A DNA stretch of 64,000 bases from Betaproteobacteria bacterium (GCA_028065725.1 JAPTVL010000550.1:1-64000); one strand, 5' to 3'; positions 9,797-22,325 are shown, counted from the first letter of the stretch. Program-made: numbers and translations. Notes: a model not told the origin generated them from the letters alone.

Positions 9797-10230
9797 TGAG
9801 CAGCAGCAAGTCGCCGCGGCGGCGTGCCCGCGAGTTCGTCATCCAGGGCCTCTACCAGTGGCAGGTGGGCGGCCAGGACGAGGCGGCGATCCAGGTGCAG
9901 GCGGAAGGCGTGGCCGGCTTCGACAAGGCCGACAGCCAGCTCTACACCAGCCTGCTGGCCGATACCCGGCAACAGGCCGAGGCGCTCAAGCGGGACCTCG
10001 CGCCGCATATCGACCGCGCCTGGGACGAGGTGTCGCCGATTGAGCGCTGCATCCTGCTGCTCGGCGCCTGCGAACTCAAGCTGCACCCCGAGACGCCCTA
10101 TCGCGTGATCATCAACGAAGCCATCGAGCTGGCCAAAACCTATGGCGGCACCGACGGCCACCGTTTCATCAACGGTGTGCTGGACAAACTCGCCGCGGTG
10201 CTCAGGGCCGTCGAGATCCGCAAACCCTGA
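9796..10230 (+). CDS. nusB: Transcription antitermination factor NusB
   Basis: All-helical RNA-binding factor that with NusE/S10 binds boxA in rRNA leaders. 144 residues. The start is GTG at 9796, overlapping the ribH stop; the longer open frame upstream is another frame of ribH. The Arg-rich N-terminus SPRRRAREFVIQGLYQW and the C-terminal VIINEAIELAKTYGGTDGHRF, FINGVLDKLA are diagnostic. Followed by thiL after 13 bp. Confidence 0.96.
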   Translation: MSSSKSPRRRAREFVIQGLYQWQVGGQDEAAIQVQAEGVAGFDKADSQLYTSLLADTRQQAEALKRDLAPHIDRAWDEVSPIERCILLLGACELKLHPETPYRVIINEAIELAKTYGGTDGHRFINGVLDKLAAVLRAVEIRKP

Positions 10231-10243
10231 GCGCTCAAAATCC

Positions 10244-11182
10244 GTGGCCTCGGAATTCGAGCTGATTGCGCGCTATTTCACGTGCGGCACCTCCCACACG
10301 GTGCTTGGCGTCGGCGACGACGGCGCGCTGATCGCGCCGACCCCGGGCCACCAACTGGTGGTGTCCACCGATCTGCTGGTCGAAGGCACGCACTTCCTGG
10401 CCGACACCGATGCCGAGGCGCTGGGCTGGAAGACTCTGGCCGTGAACATTTCGGACCTCGCGGCAATGGGCGCACAGCCGCGCTGGGCGCTGCTGGCCGC
10501 CGTGCTGCCAGCGCCGACTCCTGAATGGCTCGAGGCCTTCGCGCACGGCTTCTTCGCCTGCGCCAAGGCCTATGACATCGACCTGATCGGCGGCGACACC
10601 ACGCGCGGACCGCGCGCCTTTTGCGTCACTATCCTCGGCGAGGTCGGCGCCGGGCAGGCCCTGCGCCGAGCGGGTGCCACAGCCGGCGATTCGATCTGGG
10701 TATCCGGCCGACCGGGACGCGCCGCGCTGGGTCTGGCGCACCTGCAAGGGCGCACTGTGCTGACCGAACCGCAGCTCGCGGAATCCCTGGCCGCGCTGCA
10801 CCGCCCGCAACCGCGCGTCGCGCTGGGACTGGCGCTGCGCGGCATCGCCAGTGCGGCGATCGATGTCTCCGACGGCCTGCTGGCCGACCTCGGCCATATC
10901 CTCGAACAGTCGGCGGTCGCCGCGCGACTGCAGATCCCCGGGCTGCCCGCCGCCGGGCTGGCACGCGATTGCCTGCTGGCCGGCGGCGACGACTACGAGT
11001 TGTTGTTCACCGCCCCGGCGCTAGTCGATGACCAAATCGCGATCTTGACCGCTACACTCGAACTACCGCTGACCCGCATCGGCGAGATCGTCGCCGGCCC
11101 GCCCGGCAGCCTCGTCCTCCACGACAACGACGGCAGCGACATCACGCCCTCCAAACGCGGCTTCGATCACTTTATTCAGTAA
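10244..11182 (+). CDS. thiL: Thiamine-monophosphate kinase
   Basis: Phosphorylates thiamine monophosphate to the active diphosphate, last step of thiamine synthesis. The GTG start at 10244 gives 312 residues, close to the family norm. N-terminal GVGDDGALI and STDLLVEGTHF, the metal-binding NISDLAAMGA and GGDTTRG motifs, and the C-terminal GGDDYELLFT are all present. In betaproteobacteria thiL commonly sits between nusB and pgpA, as here. A copy of the dispersed motif falls at VLPAPTPEW. Confidence 0.95.
   Translation: MASEFELIARYFTCGTSHTVLGVGDDGALIAPTPGHQLVVSTDLLVEGTHFLADTDAEALGWKTLAVNISDLAAMGAQPRWALLAAVLPAPTPEWLEAFAHGFFACAKAYDIDLIGGDTTRGPRAFCVTILGEVGAGQALRRAGATAGDSIWVSGRPGRAALGLAHLQGRTVLTEPQLAESLAALHRPQPRVALGLALRGIASAAIDVSDGLLADLGHILEQSAVAARLQIPGLPAAGLARDCLLAGGDDYELLFTAPALVDDQIAILTATLELPLTRIGEIVAGPPGSLVLHDNDGSDITPSKRGFDHFIQ
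10502..10520 (+). repeat. Dispersed motif copy (in thiL)
   Basis: GTGCTGCCAGCGCCGACTC; translated as LPAPT. Confidence 0.7.
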
Positions 11183-11680
11183 ATGGCCAAGCTCCCATCG
11201 CCGCCGCTGAAATTCCTGTTCCACCACCCGGCGCATTTCATCGCCTGCGGCATGGGCAGCGGCCTCTCGCGCTTCGCGCCGGGAACGGCGGGCACCGCCT
11301 TCGCCTGGCTCAGCTATCCGCTGCTGCGCATGTATCTGGTAAGCGACCTGGCGTTGGCCATCTTTCTGCTGCTGGCCTTCGCCGTCGGCGTCGCCGCCTG
11401 CCAGATCACCGGTCGGGCGCTGGGCGTGGCCGATCACGGCGCCATCGTCTGGGACGAAATCGTGCCCTTCTGGGCAGTGCTGATGTTCACCCCGCCCGAA
11501 TTGCTCTGGCAGCTGGCGGCCTTCCTCTGGTTCCGCTTCTACGACATCGTCAAGCCGGAACCGGCGCGCTTCTTCGACACCCGGATCAAGAACGGCTTCG
11601 GCGTCATGATGGACGACGTCATTGCCGCCGGCTACACGGTGCTGACCATCGCGCTGTTCAAGGCCTTCTTGCCCTTCTGA
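11183..11680 (+). CDS. pgpA: Phosphatidylglycerophosphatase A
   Basis: Inner-membrane phosphatase making phosphatidylglycerol from phosphatidylglycerol phosphate. 165 residues. The N-terminal GSGLSRFAPGTAGT motif and the acidic VWDEIVPFW segment with three hydrophobic stretches match PgpA. Its ATG directly follows the thiL stop with no gap, and its own stop overlaps the next start by one base. Confidence 0.94.
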   Translation: MAKLPSPPLKFLFHHPAHFIACGMGSGLSRFAPGTAGTAFAWLSYPLLRMYLVSDLALAIFLLLAFAVGVAACQITGRALGVADHGAIVWDEIVPFWAVLMFTPPELLWQLAAFLWFRFYDIVKPEPARFFDTRIKNGFGVMMDDVIAAGYTVLTIALFKAFLPF

Positions 11681-12171
11681 TGGACGCCGAGCTCCTTGCC
11701 CTTTCGCAAGCGGTCGGCGCGGCGTGTCTCCAGCGCCGACTTCTGCTGGCGACGGCCGAATCCTGCACCGGAGGCTGGGCAGCGCAAGTGATCACTCACA
11801 CAGCCGGCAGCTCGTCATGGTTCGAGCGCGGCTTCGTGACCTATTCCAACCAAGCCAAGCTCGACATGCTCGGCGTGCGCCAGGAAACCCTGGATCGCCA
11901 CGGCGCGGTGAGCCCGGAAACCGCGGCGGAAATGGCGGCCGGCGCGCTGAAAAATTCCAAGGCCATGATTTCATTGGCAATCACCGGAATCGCCGGGCCC
12001 ACGGGTGGCTCACCTGGTAAGCCAGTGGGGACCGTATGCTTTGCCTGGTGTCGGGTCGGCGCAACGGCCGTTGCGGAAACCGCAGTTTTCACCGGGGACC
12101 GCGAGGCAATCCGCCGTCAGGCGGTGCTGCATGCCCTGCGCGGCCTGCTGTTGCGATTCGACGCCAGGTAA
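11680..12171 (+). CDS. pncC: Nicotinamide-nucleotide amidohydrolase PncC (CinA C-terminal type)
   Basis: Deamidates NMN to nicotinate mononucleotide in NAD recycling. It is a stand-alone 163-residue CinA C-terminal domain without the N-terminal MoaB-like half. Signature residues: TAESCTGGW, the GFVTYSNQAK segment, GAVSPETAAEMA and ITGIAGPTGGSPGKPVGTV. One-base overlap with pgpA. Its position just before recA is typical. A dispersed-motif copy lies near the 5' end. Confidence 0.95.
   Translation: MDAELLALSQAVGAACLQRRLLLATAESCTGGWAAQVITHTAGSSSWFERGFVTYSNQAKLDMLGVRQETLDRHGAVSPETAAEMAAGALKNSKAMISLAITGIAGPTGGSPGKPVGTVCFAWCRVGATAVAETAVFTGDREAIRRQAVLHALRGLLLRFDAR
11724..11742 (+). repeat. Dispersed motif copy (in pncC)
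   Basis: GTGTCTCCAGCGCCGACTT; read in another frame (QRRLL), so the peptide differs. Confidence 0.7.
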
Positions 12172-12217
12172 CAAACCGGTGCCAAACCGGGTAGCGCAAA
12201 AACTGTGCCATCCGTGA

Positions 12218-12223
12218 CATAAT
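12218..12223 (+). promoter_or_regulatory. Possible -10 element for recA
   Basis: CATAAT lies 28 bases before the recA start codon and differs from the consensus -10 by one base. A convincing -35 at the right distance was not found. Nearby CTGT-N10-ACAT has the wrong spacing for a canonical LexA box, so SOS control is not demonstrated by sequence here. Confidence 0.35.
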
Positions 12224-12250
12224 TCACACAACTTCTGAGGAACGCATTCA

Positions 12251-13276
12251 ATGGACGACAACAAGAGCAAGGCCCTGCAGGCCGCCCTGGCCCAGATCGA
12301 AAAGCAGTTCGGCAAGGGCTCCATCATGAAAATGGGCGAAGGCCTCGCCATCGACGACATCCAGACGGTGTCCACCGGTTCGCTCGGACTCGATATCGCT
12401 TTGGGCATAGGCGGCCTGCCGCGCGGCCGGGTGGTCGAAGTCTATGGGCCGGAATCGTCCGGCAAAACCACGCTGTGCCTGCACATCGTCGCCGAAATCC
12501 AGAAGGCCGGCGGCACCGCCGCCTACATCGACGCCGAAAACGCGCTCGACCCCGGCTATGCCGCCAAACTCGGCGTCAATGTGCCCGACCTGCTGATTTC
12601 GCAGCCCGACACCGGCGAGCAGGGCCTCGAAATCTGCGACATGCTGGTGCGCTCGGGCGGCGTCGATTGCATCGTCATCGACTCGGTCGCCGCGCTGACG
12701 CCGCGCGCCGAAATCGAAGGCGAAATGGGCGACCAGCTGCCCGGCCTGCAGGCGCGGCTGATGTCGCAGGCCCTGCGCAAGCTCACCGCCAACATCAAGC
12801 GCACCAATACCCTGGTCATCTTCATCAACCAGATCCGCATGAAGATCGGCGTCATGTTCGGCAACCCCGAAACCACCACCGGCGGCAACGCGCTGAAGTT
12901 CTACGCCTCGGTGCGCATGGACATCCGCCGCACCGGCGCGATCAAGAAGGGCGACGAAGTGATCGGCAACGAGACCAAGGTCAAGGTGGTCAAGAACAAG
13001 GTGGCGCCGCCCTTCCGCGAGGCCCACTTCGACATCCTCTACGGCGAAGGCATTTCGCGCCAGGGCGAGATCGTCGAACTCGGCGTCGAGCACAAGATCG
13101 TCGAGAAATCCGGCGCCTGGTATGCCTACAAAGGCGAAAAAATTGGCCAGGGCAAGGACAACGCGCGCGAATTCCTGCGCGAGCATGGCGACATCGCCGT
13201 CGAAATCGAGAACCGCGTGCGCGAGGCGGTTGGCGTCGCGGCGCTGGGCACTCCCGACGCGGCGAAGGGCGGCTAG
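12251..13276 (+). CDS. recA: Recombinase RecA
   Basis: Strand-exchange ATPase and SOS co-protease. 341 residues with intact Walker A (GPESSGKT), the [10 protein letters not shown] segment, the L1/L2 DNA-binding loops ([34 protein letters not shown]) and the conserved C-terminal domain ending in a short tail. recX follows after 71 bp, the standard pair in which RecX dampens RecA filaments. Confidence 0.99.
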   Translation: MDDNKSKALQAALAQIEKQFGKGSIMKMGEGLAIDDIQTVSTGSLGLDIALGIGGLPRGRVVEVYGPESSGKTTLCLHIVAEIQKAGGTAAYIDAENALDPGYAAKLGVNVPDLLISQPDTGEQGLEICDMLVRSGGVDCIVIDSVAALTPRAEIEGEMGDQLPGLQARLMSQALRKLTANIKRTNTLVIFINQIRMKIGVMFGNPETTTGGNALKFYASVRMDIRRTGAIKKGDEVIGNETKVKVVKNKVAPPFREAHFDILYGEGISRQGEIVELGVEHKIVEKSGAWYAYKGEKIGQGKDNAREFLREHGDIAVEIENRVREAVGVAALGTPDAAKGG

Positions 13277-13347
13277 CCGCGGCATCATCCGGCCGAGGAC
13301 ACGCATCTTGTCGAACCGCAGTAGCCGCGCCTGTCGCGGGGAATACC

Positions 13348-13797
13348 ATGTCGAATGAACTGCGCCAGCAGGCGATCCGGCTGCTGGCCCGGCGCGAGCA
13401 CACCCGCGCCGAACTCGCCCGCAAGCTGGCCGGTCTCGGCACGCCGGAGGAAATCGACGCGGTGCTGGCCGACATGGAAGCCGCGCAATTGCAGTCCGAC
13501 AACCGCACGGCGGAAAACTACCTGCGCAGCAATGCCCCGCGCCTGGGCGCCTCGCGCCTGCGCCACACCCTGAAAACCCGGGGCGTGGCGCCCGAAACGA
13601 TCGAGCAGCAGCTGGCGCAGGCCGACCTGCCCGACGAAATCGAGCGCGCCCGCGCCGCCTGGAGCCGCAAGTTTTCCGCAGCGCCGGCCGATGCCAAAGA
13701 ATGGGCACGCCAGGCGCGCTTTCTGCAAAGCCGCGGATTTGCCGGCGACATCGTGCGCAAACTGCTCAAGCAGCCGCTGGAGGCGCAGGACGAATGA
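13348..13797 (+). CDS. recX: Regulatory protein RecX
   Basis: Inhibitor of RecA filament extension. 149 residues made of three-helix repeats: [17 protein letters not shown], then [21 protein letters not shown], then the C-terminal [19 protein letters not shown]. The ATG at 13348 is the first start after recA. Its TGA overlaps the ATG of the ABC gene (ATGA), coupling DNA repair to the lptB-rpoN cluster, an unusual junction. Confidence 0.92.
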   Translation: MSNELRQQAIRLLARREHTRAELARKLAGLGTPEEIDAVLADMEAAQLQSDNRTAENYLRSNAPRLGASRLRHTLKTRGVAPETIEQQLAQADLPDEIERARAAWSRKFSAAPADAKEWARQARFLQSRGFAGDIVRKLLKQPLEAQDE

Positions 13798-14606
13798 GCA
13801 TCCACGCCGCCGTGCAACTCCCACTCGGCTACGACAGTGGCGCGGAGCAGCCGCGCGAAGCGGTGAGTGACTCCGCCATGCTCTCGGCACACAACCTGCA
13901 CAAGAAATACAAGTCGCGTACCGTGGTGAAGGATGTCTCCTTCGAGGTCGCCGCCGGTGAGGTAGTGGGCCTGCTCGGACCCAACGGCGCCGGCAAGACC
14001 ACCTGCTTCTACATGATTGTCGGCCTGGTCGCCGCCGACGGCGGCGAGATCCGCGTCGGAAGCGGGGAAGAGCAGCTGCGCCTGACCCATATGCCGATCC
14101 ACCAGCGCGCCAGACTGGGACTGTCCTATCTGCCGCAGGAAAATTCGGTGTTCCGCAAGCTGACGGTGTCGGAGAACGTACGTGCCGTGCTGGAGTTGCA
14201 AGGTCTCGACGAGGGCGCAGTCGATGCGCGGGAAGACATGCTGCTGCAGGAACTGCACATCACCCACATCCGCAGGAGTCTGGCGGCGTCGCTGTCGGGC
14301 GGCGAACGGCGCCGGGTCGAGATAGCCCGCGCACTGGCCACCAGCCCGCGTTTCATCCTGCTCGACGAACCCTTCGCCGGGGTCGATCCGATCGCCGTGA
14401 TCGATATCCAGAAGATCATCCGCTATCTCAAGGAAAGCGGCATCGGCGTCTTGATCACCGACCACAACGTGCGCGAAACCCTGGGCATCTGCGATCGCGC
14501 CACCATCATCAACGCCGGCGAAGTACTTGCCGCTGGACACCCGGCCGAGATAGTCGATAATGAAAGTGTGCGTCGGGTGTATCTCGGCGAACACTTCAGA
14601 ATGTAG
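13794..14606 (+). CDS. lptB: LPS export ABC transporter ATPase LptB
   Basis: Cytoplasmic ATPase of the LptB2FGC complex that extracts lipopolysaccharide from the inner membrane. Walker [11 protein letters not shown]-loop YLPQENSVF, signature [15 protein letters not shown], Walker [14 protein letters not shown] and the switch His in LITDHNVRE are all present. Starting at 13794 (overlapping recX) gives 270 residues; an internal ATG at 13878 would give 242, the usual LptB length, so the first 28 residues may be untranslated or lineage-specific. lptC and lptA, normally immediately upstream, are absent here. Confidence 0.94.
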   Translation: MSIHAAVQLPLGYDSGAEQPREAVSDSAMLSAHNLHKKYKSRTVVKDVSFEVAAGEVVGLLGPNGAGKTTCFYMIVGLVAADGGEIRVGSGEEQLRLTHMPIHQRARLGLSYLPQENSVFRKLTVSENVRAVLELQGLDEGAVDAREDMLLQELHITHIRRSLAASLSGGERRRVEIARALATSPRFILLDEPFAGVDPIAVIDIQKIIRYLKESGIGVLITDHNVRETLGICDRATIINAGEVLAAGHPAEIVDNESVRRVYLGEHFRM

Positions 14607-14624
14607 CCACAAGAACAACAAGCG

Positions 14625-16070
14625 ATGAGGCAAGGACTCCAGCTCAGGCTTTCGCAGCATCTGGCGCTGACACCGCAGTTGCAGCAGTCGATCCGGCTGC
14701 TGCAGTTGTCGACTCTGGAGTTGAATGCCGAAATCGATCAGGCCCTGCAGGAAAATCCCCTGCTGGAGCGGGTCGAGCCCGGCGAGCCGGTCTTCAATCC
14801 GGCCAGCGATGCACTGGCGACGTCGCAAACTGTCACCCCGGGCACGGACAGCGACGAGCGCCAGCAACCACAAGGCGGCGACGACGAAGGCTGGGGCATG
14901 GACTTTTCCGGCAGCCATGGCCAGCGCGACCCCAACGACGACGACCTCGACAGCGGCGAATCCCAGTCCGCATCGATCTCCCTGCGCGAGCATCTGGGCA
15001 CGCAAGTGGCGATGACCCAGTTGCCCGACCGCGAACGGGCGCTGGTCGGTTTCCTGATCGAAGCCCTGGACGAAGACGGCTACCTGACCCAGCCGCTCGA
15101 CGAACTGATCGAACTGCTGGTCGACAACGACGACCAGGTGCGCGAAGCCCTGCTCGAAGAACTCGGCATCGCCCTGCGCCATCTGCAGAACCTCGATCCG
15201 CCGGGCATCGGCGCGCGCAACGCGCAGGAATGCCTGTCGCTGCAGCTGAAATGCCTGCCGCCCTCTCCCGTCCGCACCCTGGCGCTGGCGGTCGTCGGCA
15301 GGCATCTCGAGCATCTGGCCGCGCACGACTTTGCCCGCATCAGGAAATCGCTGGCCTGCGACGATGATGAACTGCGTCAGGCGCAAACCCTGATCCGCTC
15401 GCTCAATCCGCGCCCCGGCGCACAATTCGCACCGATCGAAACGCGCTACGTGGTGCCGGACGTCGCGGTCAAGAAACTGCATGGGCAATGGGTCGTCAGC
15501 CTCAACCGCGACGCCATGCCGCGCCTGCGCATCAACCGCCTCTATGCAGACATCCTGCAGCGGCATCGCGGCGGCAACGGCTCCTCGAGCGGACTGGCCA
15601 GCCAGTTGCAGGAAGCCAAGTGGCTGATCAAGAACGTGCAGCAGCGCTTCGACACCATCCTGCGCGTGTCGCAGGCCATCGTCGACCGCCAGCGCGCCTT
15701 CTTCGATCATGGCGAAGTCGCGATGCGGCCGCTGACCCTGCGCGAGATCGCGGAAACCGTGAAGCTGCACGAGTCGACCATTTCCCGCGTCACGACCCAG
15801 AAATACCTGGCCAGTCCGCGCGGCGTCCATGAACTCAAATACTTTTTTGGCAGCCACGTCGCCACCGATACCGGCGGCGCGGCCTCCTCGACCGCGATAC
15901 GGGCGCTGATCAAGCAATTGGTCGGCGCCGAGGACGGCAAGAAGCCGCTCTCGGATGCCCGTCTTGCGGAAATTCTCGGCGAGCAGGGCATCGTCGTGGC
16001 ACGTCGCACCGTAGCGAAGTACCGCGAACTGCTCAACATCCCGCCGGTCACCCTCAGGAAAGTTCTCTGA
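14625..16070 (+). CDS. rpoN: RNA polymerase sigma-54 factor
   Basis: Alternative sigma factor that needs AAA+ activators. 481 residues. Gln/Leu-rich activator-contacting region I at the N-terminus (LQLRLSQHLALTPQLQQSIRLL as a whole, residues about 4-26), an acidic linker at roughly residues 70-115, core-binding region, a helix-turn-helix around LHESTISRVTTQKY, and the RpoN box ARRTVAKYRE at residues 459-468. The order lptB-rpoN-hpf-ptsN-hprK is the standard proteobacterial cluster. Confidence 0.98.
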   Translation: MRQGLQLRLSQHLALTPQLQQSIRLLQLSTLELNAEIDQALQENPLLERVEPGEPVFNPASDALATSQTVTPGTDSDERQQPQGGDDEGWGMDFSGSHGQRDPNDDDLDSGESQSASISLREHLGTQVAMTQLPDRERALVGFLIEALDEDGYLTQPLDELIELLVDNDDQVREALLEELGIALRHLQNLDPPGIGARNAQECLSLQLKCLPPSPVRTLALAVVGRHLEHLAAHDFARIRKSLACDDDELRQAQTLIRSLNPRPGAQFAPIETRYVVPDVAVKKLHGQWVVSLNRDAMPRLRINRLYADILQRHRGGNGSSSGLASQLQEAKWLIKNVQQRFDTILRVSQAIVDRQRAFFDHGEVAMRPLTLREIAETVKLHESTISRVTTQKYLASPRGVHELKYFFGSHVATDTGGAASSTAIRALIKQLVGAEDGKKPLSDARLAEILGEQGIVVARRTVAKYRELLNIPPVTLRKVL

Positions 16071-16096
16071 GAAAACACCTCTGACAAGGAGACATC

Positions 16097-16411
16097 ATGA
16101 ATCTCAACATCACCGGCCACCACATTGAAGTCACTCCGGCCATTCGCGAATACGTCACGGGCAAACTTGATCGCGTGCTGCGGCACTTTGACCAGGTGAC
16201 CAGTTCGCACGTCATCCTGTCGGTTGAAAAGCTGCAACAGAAGGCTGAAGTCACGCTGCACGTCAAGGGCAAGGACATTTTTGCCGATGCCATTGACAAC
16301 GATCTCTACGCCGCCATCGACCTGGTCGCCGACAAGCTCGACCGCCAGGTGGTCAAGCACAAGGAAAAGGTCTCCAACCACACTCACGACAAGCGCCAGG
16401 CGGCCGAATAA
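16097..16411 (+). CDS. hpf: Short ribosome hibernation promoting factor
   Basis: Binds the 30S decoding channel and promotes 100S ribosome dimers in stationary phase. 104 residues, so the short HPF/YfiA type without the dimerisation tail. N-terminal MNLNITGHHIEVTPAIREYV, central VILSVEKLQQKAEVTLHVKG and DLYAAIDLVADKLDRQV match the family. Preceded by an AAGGAG ribosome site and placed directly downstream of rpoN as usual. Confidence 0.95.
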   Translation: MNLNITGHHIEVTPAIREYVTGKLDRVLRHFDQVTSSHVILSVEKLQQKAEVTLHVKGKDIFADAIDNDLYAAIDLVADKLDRQVVKHKEKVSNHTHDKRQAAE

Positions 16412-16511
16412 GCCGCCTGCGGAGCCGGTGCGGCAGGCGCGCGTTGGGTTTATACTGCGCGCCGCCGCGAGTTCCACTCGCTTGCAGCTCATTTGCCGAA
16501 TTGCAACCACC

Positions 16512-16970
16512 ATGAACCAGATCGCCAGCCTGCTGCCACCCGACAACGTGGTGGCCAACCTCGACGCCAGCAGCAAGAAGCGCGTCTTCGAGCAGATCGG
16601 CATTCTTTTCGAAAACCACCAGGGTCTCGCCCGCAGCACGGTTTACGACGCCCTGTTCGCGCGTGAAAAGCTGGGCTCGACCGGGTTGGGCCAGAGCATC
16701 GCGATTCCCCATGGCCGCATCAAGGGGCTCAAGACTCCAATCGGCGCGTTTGTCCGCCTTGCCGTGCCGGTGCAGTTCGACGCACCCGACGGCAAGCCGG
16801 TTGGCCTGGTGTTCGTGCTGCTGGTACCGGAAGCCGCCAACGAGCACCATCTGCAGCTGCTTTCCGAGCTGGCGCAGATGTTCTCCGACAAGAGCTTTCG
16901 CGACCAGCTCGCCGCTGCCGCGGATGCCGCGGCCTTGCACGGCCTTTTCGCCAATTGGCACGCCAGCTAG
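16512..16970 (+). CDS. ptsN: PTS nitrogen-regulatory EIIA component PtsN
   Basis: EIIA-Ntr, the phospho-acceptor output protein of the nitrogen PTS. 152 residues. The active-site histidine is in SIAIPHGRIKG, and FVLLVPEAANEHHLQLLSELAQMF follows (residues about 100-123). The ATG at 16512 is chosen over an upstream frame that reads through hpf. It overlaps hprK by 16 bases, linking it to HPr phosphorylation control. A TATACT hexamer in the 100-bp gap after hpf could be a separate promoter. Confidence 0.94.
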   Translation: MNQIASLLPPDNVVANLDASSKKRVFEQIGILFENHQGLARSTVYDALFAREKLGSTGLGQSIAIPHGRIKGLKTPIGAFVRLAVPVQFDAPDGKPVGLVFVLLVPEAANEHHLQLLSELAQMFSDKSFRDQLAAAADAAALHGLFANWHAS

Positions 16971-17908
16971 TCGTTTCCCAGCTGTTCGAGCGCAACCGCG
17001 AGCGGCTCCAGCTCTCGTGGGTCAGCGGCGCCATGACGCGGGCGATCTGCACCACGGAACACGTGGTGTCGCCCGCCGACCTGATCGGCCACCTGAACCT
17101 GATGCACCCGGAACGGGTGCAGGTGGTCGGCGCGCCGGAAATCGCCTGGTCGGCCCGGCAGACTCCGGAAAAGCTGGCACATCACATGCAGGAAATCTTC
17201 GCCGCCAGGCCGCCGGCCATGATCGTCGCCGATGGCTGCGAGATCACCGAGTTCATGCGCCAGGGCTGCGAAGCCTCGGGCACGCCGCTGCTGCAGACGC
17301 CGCTGTCCTCCGCCTTCGTCATCGATACCCTGCGCACCTTCGTCTCGCGCCAGCTGGCGGAAACCGGCACACTGCATGGCGTCTTCCTCGACGTGCTGGG
17401 CATGGGCGTGCTGATCACCGGCGATTCCGGCGTCGGCAAGAGCGAACTTGGTCTCGAGCTGATTTCGCGCGGCCACGGCCTGGTCGCCGACGACGTGGTC
17501 GATGTCTCGCGCATCGGCTCCGATACGCTGGAGGGGCGCTGCCCGGAACTGCTCAAGGACTTCCTCGAAGTGCGCGGACTGGGCCTGCTCAACATCCGCA
17601 CCGTGTTCGGCGAAACCGCCTGCCGGCGCAAGATGCGCCTCAAGCTGATCGTCCATCTGCAAAAGCCGACCCCGGGTGTGCCGGAAGCCGCGCGCCTGCC
17701 GCTCGACGCCCAAACCGAGACGATACTCGGCGTACCGATCCGCCGCGTCACCCTGCCGGTCGCCGCCGGACGCAACCTCGCGGTACTACTGGAAGCCGCC
17801 GTGCGCGCCACGGTACTGAAACTGCGCGGCATCGACAGCATGCAGGAATTCATCGATCGCCAGGAAGCCGCCCTGCGCGCCGACCACGGCAACGATGGCG
17901 TCAACTAG
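16955..17908 (+). CDS. hprK: HPr kinase/phosphorylase
   Basis: Bifunctional enzyme that phosphorylates HPr at the regulatory serine and removes that phosphate. 317 residues from a TTG start overlapping ptsN. N-terminal HprK domain, catalytic domain with P-loop GDSGVGKSE and the family signature LEVRGLGLLNIRTVFG. Its likely substrate is the HPr at 52.7-53.0 kb, which retains the target KSIMGVMML segment. rapZ, often next, is not here. Confidence 0.96.
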   Translation: MARQLVVSQLFERNRERLQLSWVSGAMTRAICTTEHVVSPADLIGHLNLMHPERVQVVGAPEIAWSARQTPEKLAHHMQEIFAARPPAMIVADGCEITEFMRQGCEASGTPLLQTPLSSAFVIDTLRTFVSRQLAETGTLHGVFLDVLGMGVLITGDSGVGKSELGLELISRGHGLVADDVVDVSRIGSDTLEGRCPELLKDFLEVRGLGLLNIRTVFGETACRRKMRLKLIVHLQKPTPGVPEAARLPLDAQTETILGVPIRRVTLPVAAGRNLAVLLEAAVRATVLKLRGIDSMQEFIDRQEAALRADHGNDGVN

Positions 17909-17980
17909 CAGCCCTCCCCAAGCGTTAAGTAAGGACGGCAAAAATCCATTCCGGCCGTCCATCTACCGAGGAGACTCACA

Positions 17981-18412
17981 ATGAACAAACTGATCATGCT
18001 GGCCCTGTCCTCCCTGTTTGCCGCCAACGTCGCGCTGGCCCAGACCGCCGCTCCGGCTGCTCCGGCCAAGCCTGCCGCGCCGGCTGCCGCGCCGGCCAAG
18101 GCCGCTGCTCCTGCCGCTGCCCCCGCCAAGGCCGCTGAACCGGCCAAGCCTGCCGAAGCCGCCGCAGCTGCCAAACCCGCTGCCGCCGCCAGCGACTGCG
18201 AAGCCAAGGCCGTCGGCAAGGATGGCAAGCCGCTGCACGGTGCTGCCAAGGCCGCTTCGATCAAGAAGTGCCAGGGTGCAGGCAAGCCCGCCGAAGCCGG
18301 CAAATCCGATTGCGCCGAAAAGGCTGTCAGCAAGGATGGCAAGCCGCTGGCCGGCGCCGCCAAGGCTGCTTTCATGAAGAAGTGCGAAAAAGACGCCAAG
18401 GCCGCGAAGTAA
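17981..18412 (+). CDS. Secreted Ala/Pro/Lys-rich protein with two PsiF repeats
   Basis: 143-residue exported protein. Signal peptide MNKLIMLALSSLFAANVALAQ, then a roughly 50-residue Ala-Pro-Lys low-complexity linker, then two PsiF-type repeats: SDCEAKAVGKDGKPLHGAAK..KKC and SDCAEKAVSKDGKPLAGAAK..MKKC, each with a cysteine pair. PsiF was named from a phosphate-starvation-inducible E. coli protein; molecular role unknown. It has its own ribosome site (GAGGAG) and a strong terminator downstream, so it is probably a single transcription unit. Confidence 0.8.
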   Translation: MNKLIMLALSSLFAANVALAQTAAPAAPAKPAAPAAAPAKAAAPAAAPAKAAEPAKPAEAAAAAKPAAAASDCEAKAVGKDGKPLHGAAKAASIKKCQGAGKPAEAGKSDCAEKAVSKDGKPLAGAAKAAFMKKCEKDAKAAK

Positions 18413-18435
18413 GCCACCTGGTTTTGCCTCGAAGG

Positions 18436-18464
18436 CCGGTCCGCGTTGCGGGCCGGTTTTTTTT
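18436..18464 (+). terminator. Rho-independent terminator after the PsiF-repeat gene
   Basis: Nine-pair stem CCGGTCCGC / GCGGGCCGG (one G-T wobble), three-base loop, followed by eight T residues, 24 bp after the stop codon. Confidence 0.9.
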
Positions 18465-18466
18465 AT

Positions 18467-18534
18467 GTCCCCGTCCGGAAGGACGGGGACGGTATCCCCT
18501 TGTGGGATTTGTCCCGCCGCGGTAGAGGCGGGAC
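18467..18534. repeat. Tandem perfect hairpins, each followed by GGTATC
   Basis: Hairpin 1 is GTCCCCGTCC-GGAA-GGACGGGGAC at 18467-18490. Hairpin 2 is GTCCCGCC-N8-GGCGGGAC at 18511-18534. Both are immediately followed by GGTATC, and a smaller ATCCC/GGGAT stem sits between them. No T tract, so they are not simple terminators; they resemble a REP-like intergenic unit. Confidence 0.6.
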
Positions 18535-18554
18535 GGTATCTCTGCTGCGCCGCC

Positions 18555-18573
18555 GTCGCGCCAGCGCCGACTC
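18555..18573 (+). repeat. Dispersed motif copy (intergenic)
   Basis: GTCGCGCCAGCGCCGACTC between the GGTATC hairpins and padR: a non-coding copy. Confidence 0.7.
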
Positions 18574-18602
18574 TTGCCGCATGGCTCGTATTCGCCGCGC
18601 CC

Positions 18603-18637
18603 CTATGCAACGAGTTGCAATGCAACCCGTTGCATAG
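18603..18637. promoter_or_regulatory. Nested palindrome, probable PadR operator
   Basis: CTATGCAACG at 18603-18612 pairs perfectly with CGTTGCATAG at 18628-18637, enclosing a second symmetrical GTTGCAATGCAAC. The element ends 13 bp before the padR start codon. The ATGCAAC half-site is therefore present four times in alternating orientation, as expected for an autoregulated PadR operator. Confidence 0.7.
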
Positions 18638-22311
<3,674 letters not shown>

Positions 22312-22325
22312 ATATGGTCCTTTGT

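Noticed and set aside
12203..12220. LexA box before recA
   Set aside because: CTGT and ACAT are 10 bases apart instead of the 8 needed in CTGT-N8-ACAG, and the second half is imperfect.
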